Positions 1-8,101 of a stretch of 26,610 nucleotides of DNA are shown here, piece by piece. The notes beneath the pieces are model-generated. The model saw only the letters and a program-made list of their open reading frames with translations. It was not told the DNA's origin and searched no databases. Position numbers and translations under genes: made by a program. Source of the DNA: Bacteroidales bacterium (lineage in GTDB: Bacteria; Bacteroidota; Bacteroidia; Bacteroidales; F082); the NCBI GenBank assembly GCA_024689285.1, contig JAILDR010000029.1, forward strand, positions 1 through 26,610, read 5' to 3'. Each line of letters starts with the position of its first letter. The stretch's first letter is position 1.

Positions 1-1530
1 AGCAACGATGCCTATACCCCTGGTGGCGAGGCAGGCTATCGTCCCGACCGAGCGAGCGTGGTCTATAGCAACATCCTGAAAAAGCTCTACCCCGATGTCC
101 CCGTGGTGATTGGCGGCATTGAAGCCTCCTTACGTAGAGTGACGCACTACGACTATTGGGACGACTGCCTGAAGCCCAGCATTTTGGTGGATTCCAAGGC
201 CGACATTGGCGTTTATGGTATGGGCGAACTCACTATGGTGGAAATCGCAAAGGCCATCCAAAACGGAAAGAAAGTCAACGAATTGACCGACATTCAGCAG
301 ACCTTCTTTTTGCAGGACAAAAAACAACCGTTGCCCGATTTCGTGGGCGAGACCATTGAACTTGTTTCGCACGAGGTCTGTTTGAAAGACAAAAAGAAAT
401 ACGCCTCCAACTTCAAGCATGTCGAAGAGGAATCCAATAAGAAACATGCTGCCCGGCTGATACAAGACGTTGGCAAGCAACGGGTTGTCATCAATCCGCC
501 TTTGCCTACTTTCACTACCGAACAGATAGACGCCTCGTTCGATTTACCCTACACCCGTTTGCCGCATCCGAAATACGCCAAGCGGGGTGCCATTCCCGCC
601 TACGAGATGATTAAGCACTCCATCAATATGCATCGAGGTTGCTTCGGGGGCTGTGCTTTCTGCACCATTTCCGCCCATCAGGGCAAGTTTGTGGCTTCGC
701 GCAGCAAGGAGTCCATTATGCGGGAGGTGGAGAAAGTGACTCAGATGGAAGACTTCAAGGGCTATATCAGCGACTTGGGAGGCCCTTCGGCCAATATGTA
801 TCGCATGAAAGGCAAGGACGAAAGTCTTTGCGAGAAATGCACCCGCCCCACTTGCCTGCAACCCAGTGTCTGCAAGAACCTCAATACAGACCACCATCCC
901 CTTATCGAAATATATAAAGAGGTGGACAAACACCCTAAGGTGAAGAAGGCCACGGTAGGGTCGGGTATCCGCTACGACCTTTTCCTTCACGACTGCACCC
1001 CCGAGGAAAACAAGGCGATGGGTTATGATGAATACTTCAGGCAACTGGTCACAAGGCACGTGAGCGGCAGGTTGAAAGTCGCTCCTGAGCACACCAGCGA
1101 TGCCGTCCTCAAACTCATGCGCAAGCCCAAGTTCGATATGTTTGTGAAGCTGAAGAAAAAGTTTGAGGCCATTAACGAAAAGGAGCATCTTAACCAGCAA
1201 CTGATTCCCTATTTCATCTCCTCACATCCTGACTGTTACCTTGAGGACATGGCTGATTTAGCAGTGAAAACCAAAGAATTAGGCTACCATTTGGAGCAAG
1301 TTCAAGATTTCACGCCCACCCCGATGACTTTAGCCACAGAAATTTACTATTCTGGCTACAACCCCTACACTTTGGAGCCTGTCTTTTGTGCCAAAACGAA
1401 AGAGGAAAAACTGGCCCAGCAGCGTTTCTTCTTCTGGTACAAACCTGAAAACCGCGAGTGGGTGAAGAACACCTTGCGGCGCATCGGACACCCCGAATGG
1501 GTTAAGAAACTGTTTTCATCCAATAATTAA
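1..1530 (+). CDS. ygiQ: YgiQ-family (UPF0313) radical SAM protein, 5' truncated by window edge
   Basis: The frame is open from base 1 (it begins SNDAYTPGGEAGYRPDRA, typical of the family N-terminal region) to the TAA at 1528, so about 509 codons are present and roughly the first hundred lie outside the window. The radical SAM cluster motif Cx3Cx2C is seen at codons 640, 652 and 661 within MHRGCFGGCAFC. A second cysteine set, CEKC...TCLQPSVC, at codons 829-873 is also characteristic of YgiQ and may bind another cofactor. The C-terminal part (EHTSDAVLKLMRKP onward, with FTPTPMTLATEIYYSG) matches the YgiQ catalytic barrel end and tail (DUF3362 region). The family is assumed to use a 4Fe-4S cluster and S-adenosylmethionine in the cytosol; its substrate is not established. 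The gene lies upstream of the nicotinamidase gene, 73 nt away. A GTG at 58 is an internal codon, not the start. Confidence 0.93.
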   Translation, partial: SNDAYTPGGEAGYRPDRASVVYSNILKKLYPDVPVVIGGIEASLRRVTHYDYWDDCLKPSILVDSKADIGVYGMGELTMVEIAKAIQNGKKVNELTDIQQTFFLQDKKQPLPDFVGETIELVSHEVCLKDKKKYASNFKHVEEESNKKHAARLIQDVGKQRVVINPPLPTFTTEQIDASFDLPYTRLPHPKYAKRGAIPAYEMIKHSINMHRGCFGGCAFCTISAHQGKFVASRSKESIMREVEKVTQMEDFKGYISDLGGPSANMYRMKGKDESLCEKCTRPTCLQPSVCKNLNTDHHPLIEIYKEVDKHPKVKKATVGSGIRYDLFLHDCTPEENKAMGYDEYFRQLVTRHVSGRLKVAPEHTSDAVLKLMRKPKFDMFVKLKKKFEAINEKEHLNQQLIPYFISSHPDCYLEDMADLAVKTKELGYHLEQVQDFTPTPMTLATEIYYSGYNPYTLEPVFCAKTKEEKLAQQRFFFWYKPENREWVKNTLRRIGHPEWVKKLFSSNN

Positions 1531-1564
1531 ACTATTCAACACTCAACAGTTCAACAATAATCCG

Positions 1565-1572
1565 TACCTTTG
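1565..1572 (+). promoter_or_regulatory. candidate Bacteroidales -7 promoter box for the nicotinamidase-EIIC-recX unit
   Basis: TACCTTTG matches the Bacteroides -7 consensus TAnnTTTG and lies 31 nt before the ATG at 1604, in the 73-nt gap after the radical SAM gene. I do not see a good TTTG -33 box at the usual distance, so the call rests on one element. Confidence 0.45.
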
Positions 1573-1603
1573 CCGCGATTTTATACAACTTAAACCGAAC
1601 ATC

Positions 1604-2332
1604 ATGAAGAGAATGCTTCTCGGAGCCATCGTGCTCGTCGCCGCCATCGCCTTTGCAGGCTGCGGCAACAACAATGAAAAGAAAGAAAAAGAAGAAGTTA
1701 AAGGCGCTGCCAACGAGACAAAGGTCGAGAAAATCGAGTTGCCTAACCGTCTGCTGATTATCGTCGACCCGCAAGTCGATTTCACTACGGGTAGCCTCGC
1801 TACGGCCAATGGCCCCAAGGCTATGGATTATCTCGCCAAGAAATTGGGCGAGAATGCTTGGAAAAACTATGGCTGGATTATCGTCACCCAAGACGCTCAC
1901 CCTGCCAACCACTGCTCATTTGTTGAACAAGGAGGCGTGTTTCCGCCCCATTGCGTGCAAGGCACCGAAGGTATGAACGTCTATGCCAGCCTGCTGAAAG
2001 TGCTGGACGGCCTGATGAGCAACGGCAGCAATATCCAGATTCACTTCATGCAAAAAGGCGATTTGGCTGACAAGGAAGAGTTTAGCATCTTCCAAAACGA
2101 GCGTGCCGGTGCCAAACTGCGTGATGTCATTGAAAGCAATAAGTTTGAAGGCATCGATATTTGCGGTATAGCCACGGACTATTGTGTCTACGAGACCACC
2201 AAGGACCTCATCTCGTTCTATCCTGCCAAGCAGGTGCGCATCGTGACCAACTGCCTCGCTGCTGTTGATGAAAGCGACACCAAGCTTGCCGACCTGATGA
2301 AGGACAACGGCATCAAAGGCATTGAGTTCTAA
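1604..2332 (+). CDS. nicotinamidase/isochorismatase-family hydrolase with lipoprotein signal
   Basis: This 242-aa protein has a cysteine-hydrolase fold close to nicotinamidase (PncA), which deamidates nicotinamide to nicotinate in NAD salvage. Visible catalytic residues are Asp55 (DPQVDF), Lys151 (MQKGD) and Cys194 (GIATDYCV). The metal-site ligands of nicotinamidases appear as Asp97, His99 and His103 (QDAHPANHCSF) and His116 (PPHCVQG). Unlike ordinary cytosolic PncA it begins with a hydrophobic leader ending in FAGC (Cys20), a likely lipobox, followed by a charged Asn/Lys/Glu-rich tether of about 25 residues, so it is probably envelope-anchored. The position -3 Phe is not the commonest lipobox residue. 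It is followed after 2 nt by the EIIC-like gene, so the two are probably co-transcribed. Family assignment is firm; the exact substrate and the cell location are inferred. Confidence 0.85.
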   Translation: MKRMLLGAIVLVAAIAFAGCGNNNEKKEKEEVKGAANETKVEKIELPNRLLIIVDPQVDFTTGSLATANGPKAMDYLAKKLGENAWKNYGWIIVTQDAHPANHCSFVEQGGVFPPHCVQGTEGMNVYASLLKVLDGLMSNGSNIQIHFMQKGDLADKEEFSIFQNERAGAKLRDVIESNKFEGIDICGIATDYCVYETTKDLISFYPAKQVRIVTNCLAAVDESDTKLADLMKDNGIKGIEF

Positions 2333-2334
2333 TC

Positions 2335-3354
2335 ATGTCCAAATTCAAATCATTCTTACAGCGCAAGGGCGTCGACATGAGCTGGAAAGCCTATTTTGTC
2401 GACGCTTTTGGCGCAATGGCCTTGGGCTTGTTTGCCTCGCTGCTGATAGGAACCATCTTCCAGACCTTGGGCGACAAGACGGGCGTTGAGGCTTTCGTCA
2501 CCGTTGCGAAATATGCCAAAGCCGCTACAGGTGCCGCTATTGCTGTGGCTATCGCCTACAAATTGGGATGTGAGGGCCTTGTGCTGTTTAGCGCTATTGC
2601 TGTGGGTATTGCTGGCAATGAGTTGGGCGGTCCTATGGGTGCCTATGCCGCTGTCATCGTGGCGGCAGAGCTGGGCAAGATGGTCTATAAGGAGACACAG
2701 GTTGATATCCTTGTGACCCCTGCTGTCGTTATCATCAGCGGTGTGCTGGTGGCTTACGCCATAGGAGCTCCCATCCAGAAGGTGATGACCGCATTGGGTG
2801 CCTTCATCGAGAATGCCACACAGATGCAGCCTTTCCTGATGGGGGTCGTGGTCTCGGTGGTGATTGGAATGGTGCTTACTTTGCCTATCAGCTCGGCAGC
2901 TATTTGCCTCGCTATAGGCTTGGGTGGACTGGCAGGCGGTGCGGCCACAGCGGGTTGCTGCGCACAGATGATAGGCTTTGCCATCTTGAGCTTCAGGGAA
3001 AACCGCTGGGGTGGACTGGTGGCGCAAGGCTTAGGCACCTCCATGTTACAAATGGGTAACATCGTGAAGAATCCTCGTGTCTGGATTCCTGTGTTGCTGA
3101 CAGCTGCCATTACGGGCCCTGTTTCCACTTGCGTCTATCATTTGGAGAATATTCCCGTCGGTTCGGGTATGGGCACTTGCGGTCTTGTTGGCCCCATTGG
3201 CATCTACACGGCCATGCCCGAAGGAGGTGCAAACATGTGGATTGGCATGTTGCTCGTCTGCTTCTTGTTGCCTGCTGTCCTCACTTGGCTTTTCGGCTTG
3301 ATCTTCCGCAAAATCGGCTGGATTAAGGAAGGCGACCTCAAAATCGACTGCTGA
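2335..3354 (+). CDS. PTS_EIIC_2-type integral membrane transporter-like protein
   Basis: This 339-aa, very hydrophobic protein has about nine to ten predicted membrane segments rich in Gly and Ala (for example GLFASLLIGTIF near residues 31-42 and FLMGVVVSVVIGMVLTLP near 168-185). The start MSKFKSFLQRKGVDMSWKAY and the repeated glycine-rich loops (NELGGPMGAYAA; GLGGLAGGAATAGCCAQMIGF) fit the family annotated as PTS sugar transporter subunit IIC (PF13303 type). No EIIA, EIIB, HPr or EI gene is present here, so phosphotransfer-coupled sugar uptake cannot be assumed and the substrate is unknown. It starts 2 nt after the hydrolase stop and its TGA shares one base with the recX ATG, so all three are tightly coupled. 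Pairing with an exported nicotinamidase-like enzyme raises, without proving, uptake of that enzyme's product. Confidence 0.75.
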   Translation: MSKFKSFLQRKGVDMSWKAYFVDAFGAMALGLFASLLIGTIFQTLGDKTGVEAFVTVAKYAKAATGAAIAVAIAYKLGCEGLVLFSAIAVGIAGNELGGPMGAYAAVIVAAELGKMVYKETQVDILVTPAVVIISGVLVAYAIGAPIQKVMTALGAFIENATQMQPFLMGVVVSVVIGMVLTLPISSAAICLAIGLGGLAGGAATAGCCAQMIGFAILSFRENRWGGLVAQGLGTSMLQMGNIVKNPRVWIPVLLTAAITGPVSTCVYHLENIPVGSGMGTCGLVGPIGIYTAMPEGGANMWIGMLLVCFLLPAVLTWLFGLIFRKIGWIKEGDLKIDC

Positions 3355-3833
3355 TGGCAAAGCAAGCCAACAAGCCACTCGCTCCCGACCAGGTTCTTGA
3401 CAAGATGGCCAAGTATTGTGCTTATCAAGAACGATGTGTGAAGGATGTGCGCGACAAACTGAAAGCCTTCGACCTTCCGCAAGAAGAAAAACAAGAAATT
3501 CTTGATTATCTGTTGGATAACCGTTTCGTCAATGATGAAAGGTATGCCAAGAGTTTTGTTCGCGGCAAAATCAACCAAAGCGGTTGGGGCGTGAATAAAA
3601 TCCGTTTCCACCTCATGCAGAAAGGCATCGACAAGGACATCATAGAAGAGGCTTTAGAGCAGACCGATGAAGAAGTCTATCGACAGCGGCTCATTGAGAT
3701 TCTGAAAACGAAAGCCAAAACAATAAAAGCCGATTCTGATTTCGAGAAAAAACGCAAATTGGCAGCCTATGCCATGCAGAAGGGCTTTGAAGGGGCTCTG
3801 GTTTGGGAGGTATTGAAAGACCTCGACATTTAA
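3354..3833 (+). CDS. recX: RecX family regulatory protein
   Basis: This 159-aa protein has the usual RecX length and shape: helix-rich three-helix repeats, with diagnostic stretches at KMAKYCAYQERCVKDVRDKL (residues 18-37), YLLDNRFVNDERYAKSFVRGK and NKIRFHLMQKGI. RecX proteins bind RecA filaments and modulate recombinase activity in the cytosol. The ATG overlaps the preceding stop by one base (TGATG), giving translational coupling to the EIIC gene. The 3' end is unusual. Its TAA (3831-3833) overlaps the stop codon of the convergent secreted-protein gene (3830-3832). Its last 27 codons (3753-3833) have a divergent second copy 21 kb away at 24824-24904. Confidence 0.92.
   Translation: MAKQANKPLAPDQVLDKMAKYCAYQERCVKDVRDKLKAFDLPQEEKQEILDYLLDNRFVNDERYAKSFVRGKINQSGWGVNKIRFHLMQKGIDKDIIEEALEQTDEEVYRQRLIEILKTKAKTIKADSDFEKKRKLAAYAMQKGFEGALVWEVLKDLDI
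3753..3833 (+). repeat. recX 3' end, left copy of an imperfect direct repeat
   Basis: This 81-base segment (codons RKLAAYAMQK to the TAA) aligns without gaps to 24824-24904. By hand count 56 of 81 bases and 19 of 26 residues are identical, and many differences are at third codon positions. The two copies are in the same orientation and bracket the whole minus-strand operon. Confidence 0.8.
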
Positions 3834-6685
3834 TCCATGTTGAAATAACGCACCTGTTGCAATACGCCTTCAGGTGCTGTTTCATTCTCATCCAAGTGAA
3901 GCAGAAGCACTTTGTCGGTTGATGCCTTTTGCCCAATCACCAAAGCCTTGCTCTGCAATGCCCTCAACGCCTCATTCTGAGCAGTCTTTTCGGCGATGAC
4001 TTGATCCACGCTCTTCCCACATTGCGAGACCATCTTGTCGGCTTGCCCAATGATTCTTCCATAGGCGATAGCGTCTAAACCCAATTCGGGAAGTGCGAGC
4101 GTAGCATTGGCCATCTCCAAACCCATCAATGACATCGGTGACTTGACCGTCTTTCCGTCAGCGATGATTTTCTCGTTTTCAGCGATTATAGTATTGATGG
4201 ACAGTCGATTGCCGCGATCATCAACAAACGAAACCGCCTTGTAGTACTCACCCTCGTCACCTTGAAGATAAGTTGTAGACAGAGAATAGGACACACCTGT
4301 GCGCTTTTCGTAATTTTTGGTGGCCTTCCAAATGGCATCGCAATTCTTGAGATAATCATCGATATATTTGTTTCTTGAGAGTTTCGGCATCTCCCAAACG
4401 ATGGCTTCCTCTTCCCTTTTCTGTTTTTCCTTTTTCTGCTTCTTGGTGGGTTCAGATGTTTTTTTCCCTTCGCCCTTGCTTGCCGATTTACTGACGTTTG
4501 CTGGCTGTTCACAGGGTTTCTTACTCACCGTCATGTCATAAATCACATATTGCCCCGAGCGCACGTCGCCGCACTGTAGCCAAAACATGAGTTGCTCGCA
4601 ATGGTTGATAGGGACAGTATAGGTGGTGGGGGGCATCTTGTCGGTCAGTGTGATTTCGGCCACTTGATGTTGGTCAGCGATGACATAAAGGGTTACGGGA
4701 GGAGCCTGTTTCTTGCCACCGATCTGACTGTCGAAGGGGTCGATATACTCGCTCTTGTTGGCCACGGTGAAGGTACAGGACTCATATTCGCGATATGGAT
4801 TGAAGGCAGCACACGACGACTGGTGTCCTTTGTCGTCGGTCACGGCAAGGTCGATGCCTGCAACGTAAGTCGGTGTAAACATAAGGCAGATTGCCTTGGT
4901 GATGGTCATATCTTCGAAGCCGAGCGGGATGTTGGTTTCGAGCATAATGCCTTTGTAGATCTTGCTACCATCCTTCATCTGGAAAAACTCTTTTTGGGAG
5001 CTTCCGTTTTTGAAGCAGTCGTTGAAGTCGAAGTTGGTTAGGCTACTCAGGTAGCGTCCCACGAAGTGGAAATAAGGTCGTTGGCACAGGTCGATGAGGT
5101 CAACGGTCTCAGGGCATTCGGGTTTATCGTGGACGAATAGGTTGTGAGGTACGATCTTGCCGCGGTAAAGCACCACATCGCCAATGCCGAAATAGACTTG
5201 CTTCGACTCGCCGTTGCCGGGTTTTTCGAAACGCAGCGTGCGGCATTTGTTGAGTGGAAGTTCAAAATACTGGTTTGGCCAAGTGGCATGAATCACGGTC
5301 TCGAGGATGAGGTGGTCGTCGGCATAGACGCGGATGATGTCATCGTCGAGGACGCGGTGTTGCGTCAGGCAGCCAGCGGTGAAAGTGACGTAGTCGAACT
5401 CTCCGGCGAGGTCGAAGGTGGCGTAGGAGTTGATGTTGTCGTCGAAGAATGTCGTCCCCGTAGTGAGGATGAATCCTTCCCAGAACTTCTCGCCGCCCAT
5501 GGAGAAGGTACGGTGTTTGGTGGAGCCATCGAAATAGGTGTCTTTATTTGAAGAGACGCCCCTCACCGAGAATGGCCTGATGTTGGAGCACATCCGGCAA
5601 GGATTTGGCAACTGCGACAGGCGTTCTTTCGAGCCGTTGGCCATCCCCGCTTGTGGGATGTCGGGGTCGCCCTGCGGATAGGCAAAGATATCGACTACTC
5701 CAAAAACGATACCGCCGTTTAATTCGCTGGCCTCGTCGATGCTGTGGAATGAGAGGTTCTCGACACCTTTCACATCGATGACAACTTGCTCGGCGAGGTC
5801 TTTTTGCGTTATTCTTTTCTCGTAAAGTATCTTGCCGTCGCCTTTCACGGTGAGCCAGCCCGAGGCGTTGGAACTTTGGTTGTCGCGAGGCCCGACGATG
5901 AACGACACCTTGTCGTATTTCCTTTGCAGCCAGAAATAGGCCCAAGCCTTGTTGTGACCGCTCAAGGCTTGGTTGGCTGTGAACTGCAGACCTGTGGTAT
6001 AGGTCACGCGGTTCACACTAATCGACTTGACATGGTGACAGTCCTCAACTTCCTTGTCAATGATGGCATCAACCCAACCGCTATGCCTGATATAGTGAGG
6101 AAACAGCTGTTCGACCAGTTGTATCTTCTTGCCGTTGTGAATATTCTCGAGAGGCTTGCGTGTAGGCACTGGCGTCTCCCCTGCCTTCCAAAGCTTCACG
6201 GCACCAAAGCCAAGGTCTGTCTCGCCTTGGGGAAGGTCGAAGCGCAACTGATTGACACCTTTGATGTCGATGGTGTATTCCTTCGGTGCGTCATGACACC
6301 AAATCACCTCGTCGAGGAGAATTTCGCTGTCGCCTCTCACCGTAAGCACGATGTTGCTATTGTCGCCGGCTGAGTTGGGGCTGTTTTTGCCTCCAGGCCC
6401 GACAACGAAGCTCATCTTGCTATAAGCGCCCTTAAGACTGAACTCTGCAAAACCAGTTTTGTCGCCACTGATGAGGCCGCCCTTCCCTGAGCGAAGCGCA
6501 AAGCCACCCTTGTAGTTGTAAACGGCAATCTTGAGATTCGCGGAACCTTTGGTGGGATAGGCTTCATACAGGTAAGAATTGGTTGGTTCATACTTGTCGG
6601 TGAGATAGGTTTGGGCTTTTGCTAAATTACTGAAAGCAAACAATATGCAAAGCGGCAAAAAGAAATGTAAAGCTTTGTTTTTCAT
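3830..6685 (-). CDS. secreted protein with four NPCBM-like beta-sandwich modules
   Basis: I start this 951-aa protein at the ATG at 6685, because from there a clean signal peptide is read (MKNKALHFFL, hydrophobic core, LAKA then Q25). An in-frame TTG at 6709 would add eight polar residues before it. After the leader come four related segments at about residues 65-167, 232-336, 404-508 and 577-721. Each has the pattern of a beta strand with [YF]-[SD]-x-[MV]-[ST]-F-x-[VA]-G, then a strand like V-x-G-D-x-x-[IL]-L, then an [IV]-x-[VL]-[KN] x-[VC] x-x-L-x-F strand. This resembles NPCBM carbohydrate-binding modules. A Lys/Glu-rich linker (about 728-760) leads to a C-terminal region of about 190 residues without a recognised catalytic motif. 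It is the last gene of the operon. It is probably periplasmic or surface-exposed and may bind glycans or peptidoglycan; that function is inferred. Confidence 0.7.
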   Translation of the reverse strand: MKNKALHFFLPLCILFAFSNLAKAQTYLTDKYEPTNSYLYEAYPTKGSANLKIAVYNYKGGFALRSGKGGLISGDKTGFAEFSLKGAYSKMSFVVGPGGKNSPNSAGDNSNIVLTVRGDSEILLDEVIWCHDAPKEYTIDIKGVNQLRFDLPQGETDLGFGAVKLWKAGETPVPTRKPLENIHNGKKIQLVEQLFPHYIRHSGWVDAIIDKEVEDCHHVKSISVNRVTYTTGLQFTANQALSGHNKAWAYFWLQRKYDKVSFIVGPRDNQSSNASGWLTVKGDGKILYEKRITQKDLAEQVVIDVKGVENLSFHSIDEASELNGGIVFGVVDIFAYPQGDPDIPQAGMANGSKERLSQLPNPCRMCSNIRPFSVRGVSSNKDTYFDGSTKHRTFSMGGEKFWEGFILTTGTTFFDDNINSYATFDLAGEFDYVTFTAGCLTQHRVLDDDIIRVYADDHLILETVIHATWPNQYFELPLNKCRTLRFEKPGNGESKQVYFGIGDVVLYRGKIVPHNLFVHDKPECPETVDLIDLCQRPYFHFVGRYLSSLTNFDFNDCFKNGSSQKEFFQMKDGSKIYKGIMLETNIPLGFEDMTITKAICLMFTPTYVAGIDLAVTDDKGHQSSCAAFNPYREYESCTFTVANKSEYIDPFDSQIGGKKQAPPVTLYVIADQHQVAEITLTDKMPPTTYTVPINHCEQLMFWLQCGDVRSGQYVIYDMTVSKKPCEQPANVSKSASKGEGKKTSEPTKKQKKEKQKREEEAIVWEMPKLSRNKYIDDYLKNCDAIWKATKNYEKRTGVSYSLSTTYLQGDEGEYYKAVSFVDDRGNRLSINTIIAENEKIIADGKTVKSPMSLMGLEMANATLALPELGLDAIAYGRIIGQADKMVSQCGKSVDQVIAEKTAQNEALRALQSKALVIGQKASTDKVLLLHLDENETAPEGVLQQVRYFNMD

Positions 6686-6712
6686 GGTAGTTATTTTGTG
6701 TTTTGTCAAGAT

Positions 6713-7342
6713 TCAGAATGAGAAAAGGTAGCATTTGGTGTATTGCCAACGACGATTCAGCAAGTCATCCTTAGAAATCAGGAAATTGAGCATCCCACAG
6801 TCGTAGAAGCGGAGGTTCCAGTCGTCGCTTTCGTCGATTTGCAGGAGCGACAACATCTCAGGCATGGCCGCGCGCACCTCGTCGATGTAAGGCTCGCCAA
6901 GCAGACGGGTGCTGTACTCTGGCTTCGCCTCGTAGGTGAAGGTGATGCTTTCGGCAGGCAACCCGAACGGCGACCCGTCTTCACAAACGATTCGGTGAGT
7001 GTGCAGCTCCTTGCAGTCGGGGGCATAAAGCACCTTGAAGCAAGGCGCTTCCCATTCGCCCATGCCGGGTGACACGATGGCGTCAAGGTTGCCGAGGAAA
7101 TAGTCCAGAGCGGCGAAGAAATAGAGCATCCCTTCGTGCGGGAGCAGATTCTCTTTGTCGAGAGGCGCTATCTCGTCGCAGCGGATCTGGCAGATGAACG
7201 TGAGCGGGTCGGTGTATTCGTCGCCGTCGTCGTTGACAGGCACTTCGGGATAGTCGAGGCTGTCGGGCATGTCGGGGAAGCCCCACCATTTGCTTTTCCC
7301 GAACAGGTCGGCATCGTTTTTTTGTGTGGTGATCTTGATCAT
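6713..7342 (-). CDS. DUF1963 (YwqG-like) protein
   Basis: This 209-aa cytosolic protein carries the hallmarks of the DUF1963/YwqG family: an opening SKWWGFPDMPDSLDYPE, the strand PLTFICQIRCDEIAPLDK with PHEGMLYFFAALDYF, and a C-terminal LLQIDESDDWNLRFYDCGMLNFLI that gives the expected (D/Q)-xDSDxx-W-G-D-x-G-x-L-x-F-x-I pattern. Members of this family are often found near toxins, immunity proteins and signalling clusters; no biochemical role is established. It lies 3 nt after the PP2C stop and 27 nt before the secreted-protein start, so it is an operon member. Why a DUF1963 protein sits among kinase/phosphatase genes is not clear from sequence. Confidence 0.82.
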   Translation of the reverse strand: MIKITTQKNDADLFGKSKWWGFPDMPDSLDYPEVPVNDDGDEYTDPLTFICQIRCDEIAPLDKENLLPHEGMLYFFAALDYFLGNLDAIVSPGMGEWEAPCFKVLYAPDCKELHTHRIVCEDGSPFGLPAESITFTYEAKPEYSTRLLGEPYIDEVRAAMPEMLSLLQIDESDDWNLRFYDCGMLNFLISKDDLLNRRWQYTKCYLFSF

Positions 7343-7345
7343 GGC

Positions 7346-8101
7346 CTACAATTTTCCAAGAATGATTGAAACATTGTCGTAACCGCCTGCTTCACAGGCT
7401 TTTTCTTTCAGCAGCTCGGCCAATCCGTCAGCCATGCCCTGTTCGGTGATACCTTCGTTCAAAACGGCTTCAATCTCGTCGTCGGTCAGCATATCGGTGA
7501 GTCCGTCGGAGCAAATCAGGATCACGTCGTTTTCGCCGAGTTTGTTGGTGATGTCGTCGATGAGGATCTTGCCGTTGAGTCCGCCGCCGATGCAGTTGAG
7601 GAGGGCTTTGCTGGCCAGCGGATTGCCGGAGATGCCACGCTCGGTTTGGTCGGTGGTGAGTTGTTTCAGCAGCCCACCCCGGAAGCGGTAGGTGCGGCTG
7701 TCGCCCGCGTTGAGGAGGTAGATCTTACCATAGTACCACACCACGCCCGTCAGGGTGCAGCCCATAGGCCGCGCCTGACCTTGGTCGAAAGCCGCGTTGT
7801 TGAGTTTGAAGGAGATGTATTTGCCGGCCTCGTCGATGTCATTGCTGAACGTGTCGGGCCTGATCTCGTTCATGGCGAACTGTTCCTTCAATTCGGAGAG
7901 TGTGATTTCGCTGGCTTCCTCGCCTTTTTCATGGCCTCCCATGCCGTCGGAAACGAGCAGGTAGAAGACAGCGTTTTCCTGCACGTCGACAGTGAGGTTC
8001 ATGGCATCGTCGCGGAGGAAGACACCCCCGATGGAAAGGGCGTCTTCGTTGTTTTCGCGCACCCTTCCTTTGTCGCTAATCGCTTGAATGTCTATTTTCA
8101 T
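7346..8101 (-). CDS. PP2C-type Ser/Thr protein phosphatase
   Basis: This 251-aa protein is a complete, stand-alone PP2C/PPM phosphatase of the compact bacterial type. Motifs in order are RENNEDAL (Asp20), VSDGMGGHEKGEEAS (Asp52, Gly53), GCTLTG, LLNAGDSRTYRFRGG (Asp134), CSDGLTDML (Asp199) and GGYDNVSIIL (Asp242). These supply the expected Mn/Mg-binding aspartates, so it should be catalytically active. It has no signal peptide or membrane segment and therefore acts in the cytosol. The family removes phosphate from Ser/Thr; the natural substrates are probably the kinase encoded two genes upstream and its targets. Its ATG overlaps the FHA gene's stop by 4 nt (ATGA), which implies translational coupling of phosphate reader and eraser. 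Confidence 0.95.
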   Translation of the reverse strand: MKIDIQAISDKGRVRENNEDALSIGGVFLRDDAMNLTVDVQENAVFYLLVSDGMGGHEKGEEASEITLSELKEQFAMNEIRPDTFSNDIDEAGKYISFKLNNAAFDQGQARPMGCTLTGVVWYYGKIYLLNAGDSRTYRFRGGLLKQLTTDQTERGISGNPLASKALLNCIGGGLNGKILIDDITNKLGENDVILICSDGLTDMLTDDEIEAVLNEGITEQGMADGLAELLKEKACEAGGYDNVSIILGKL

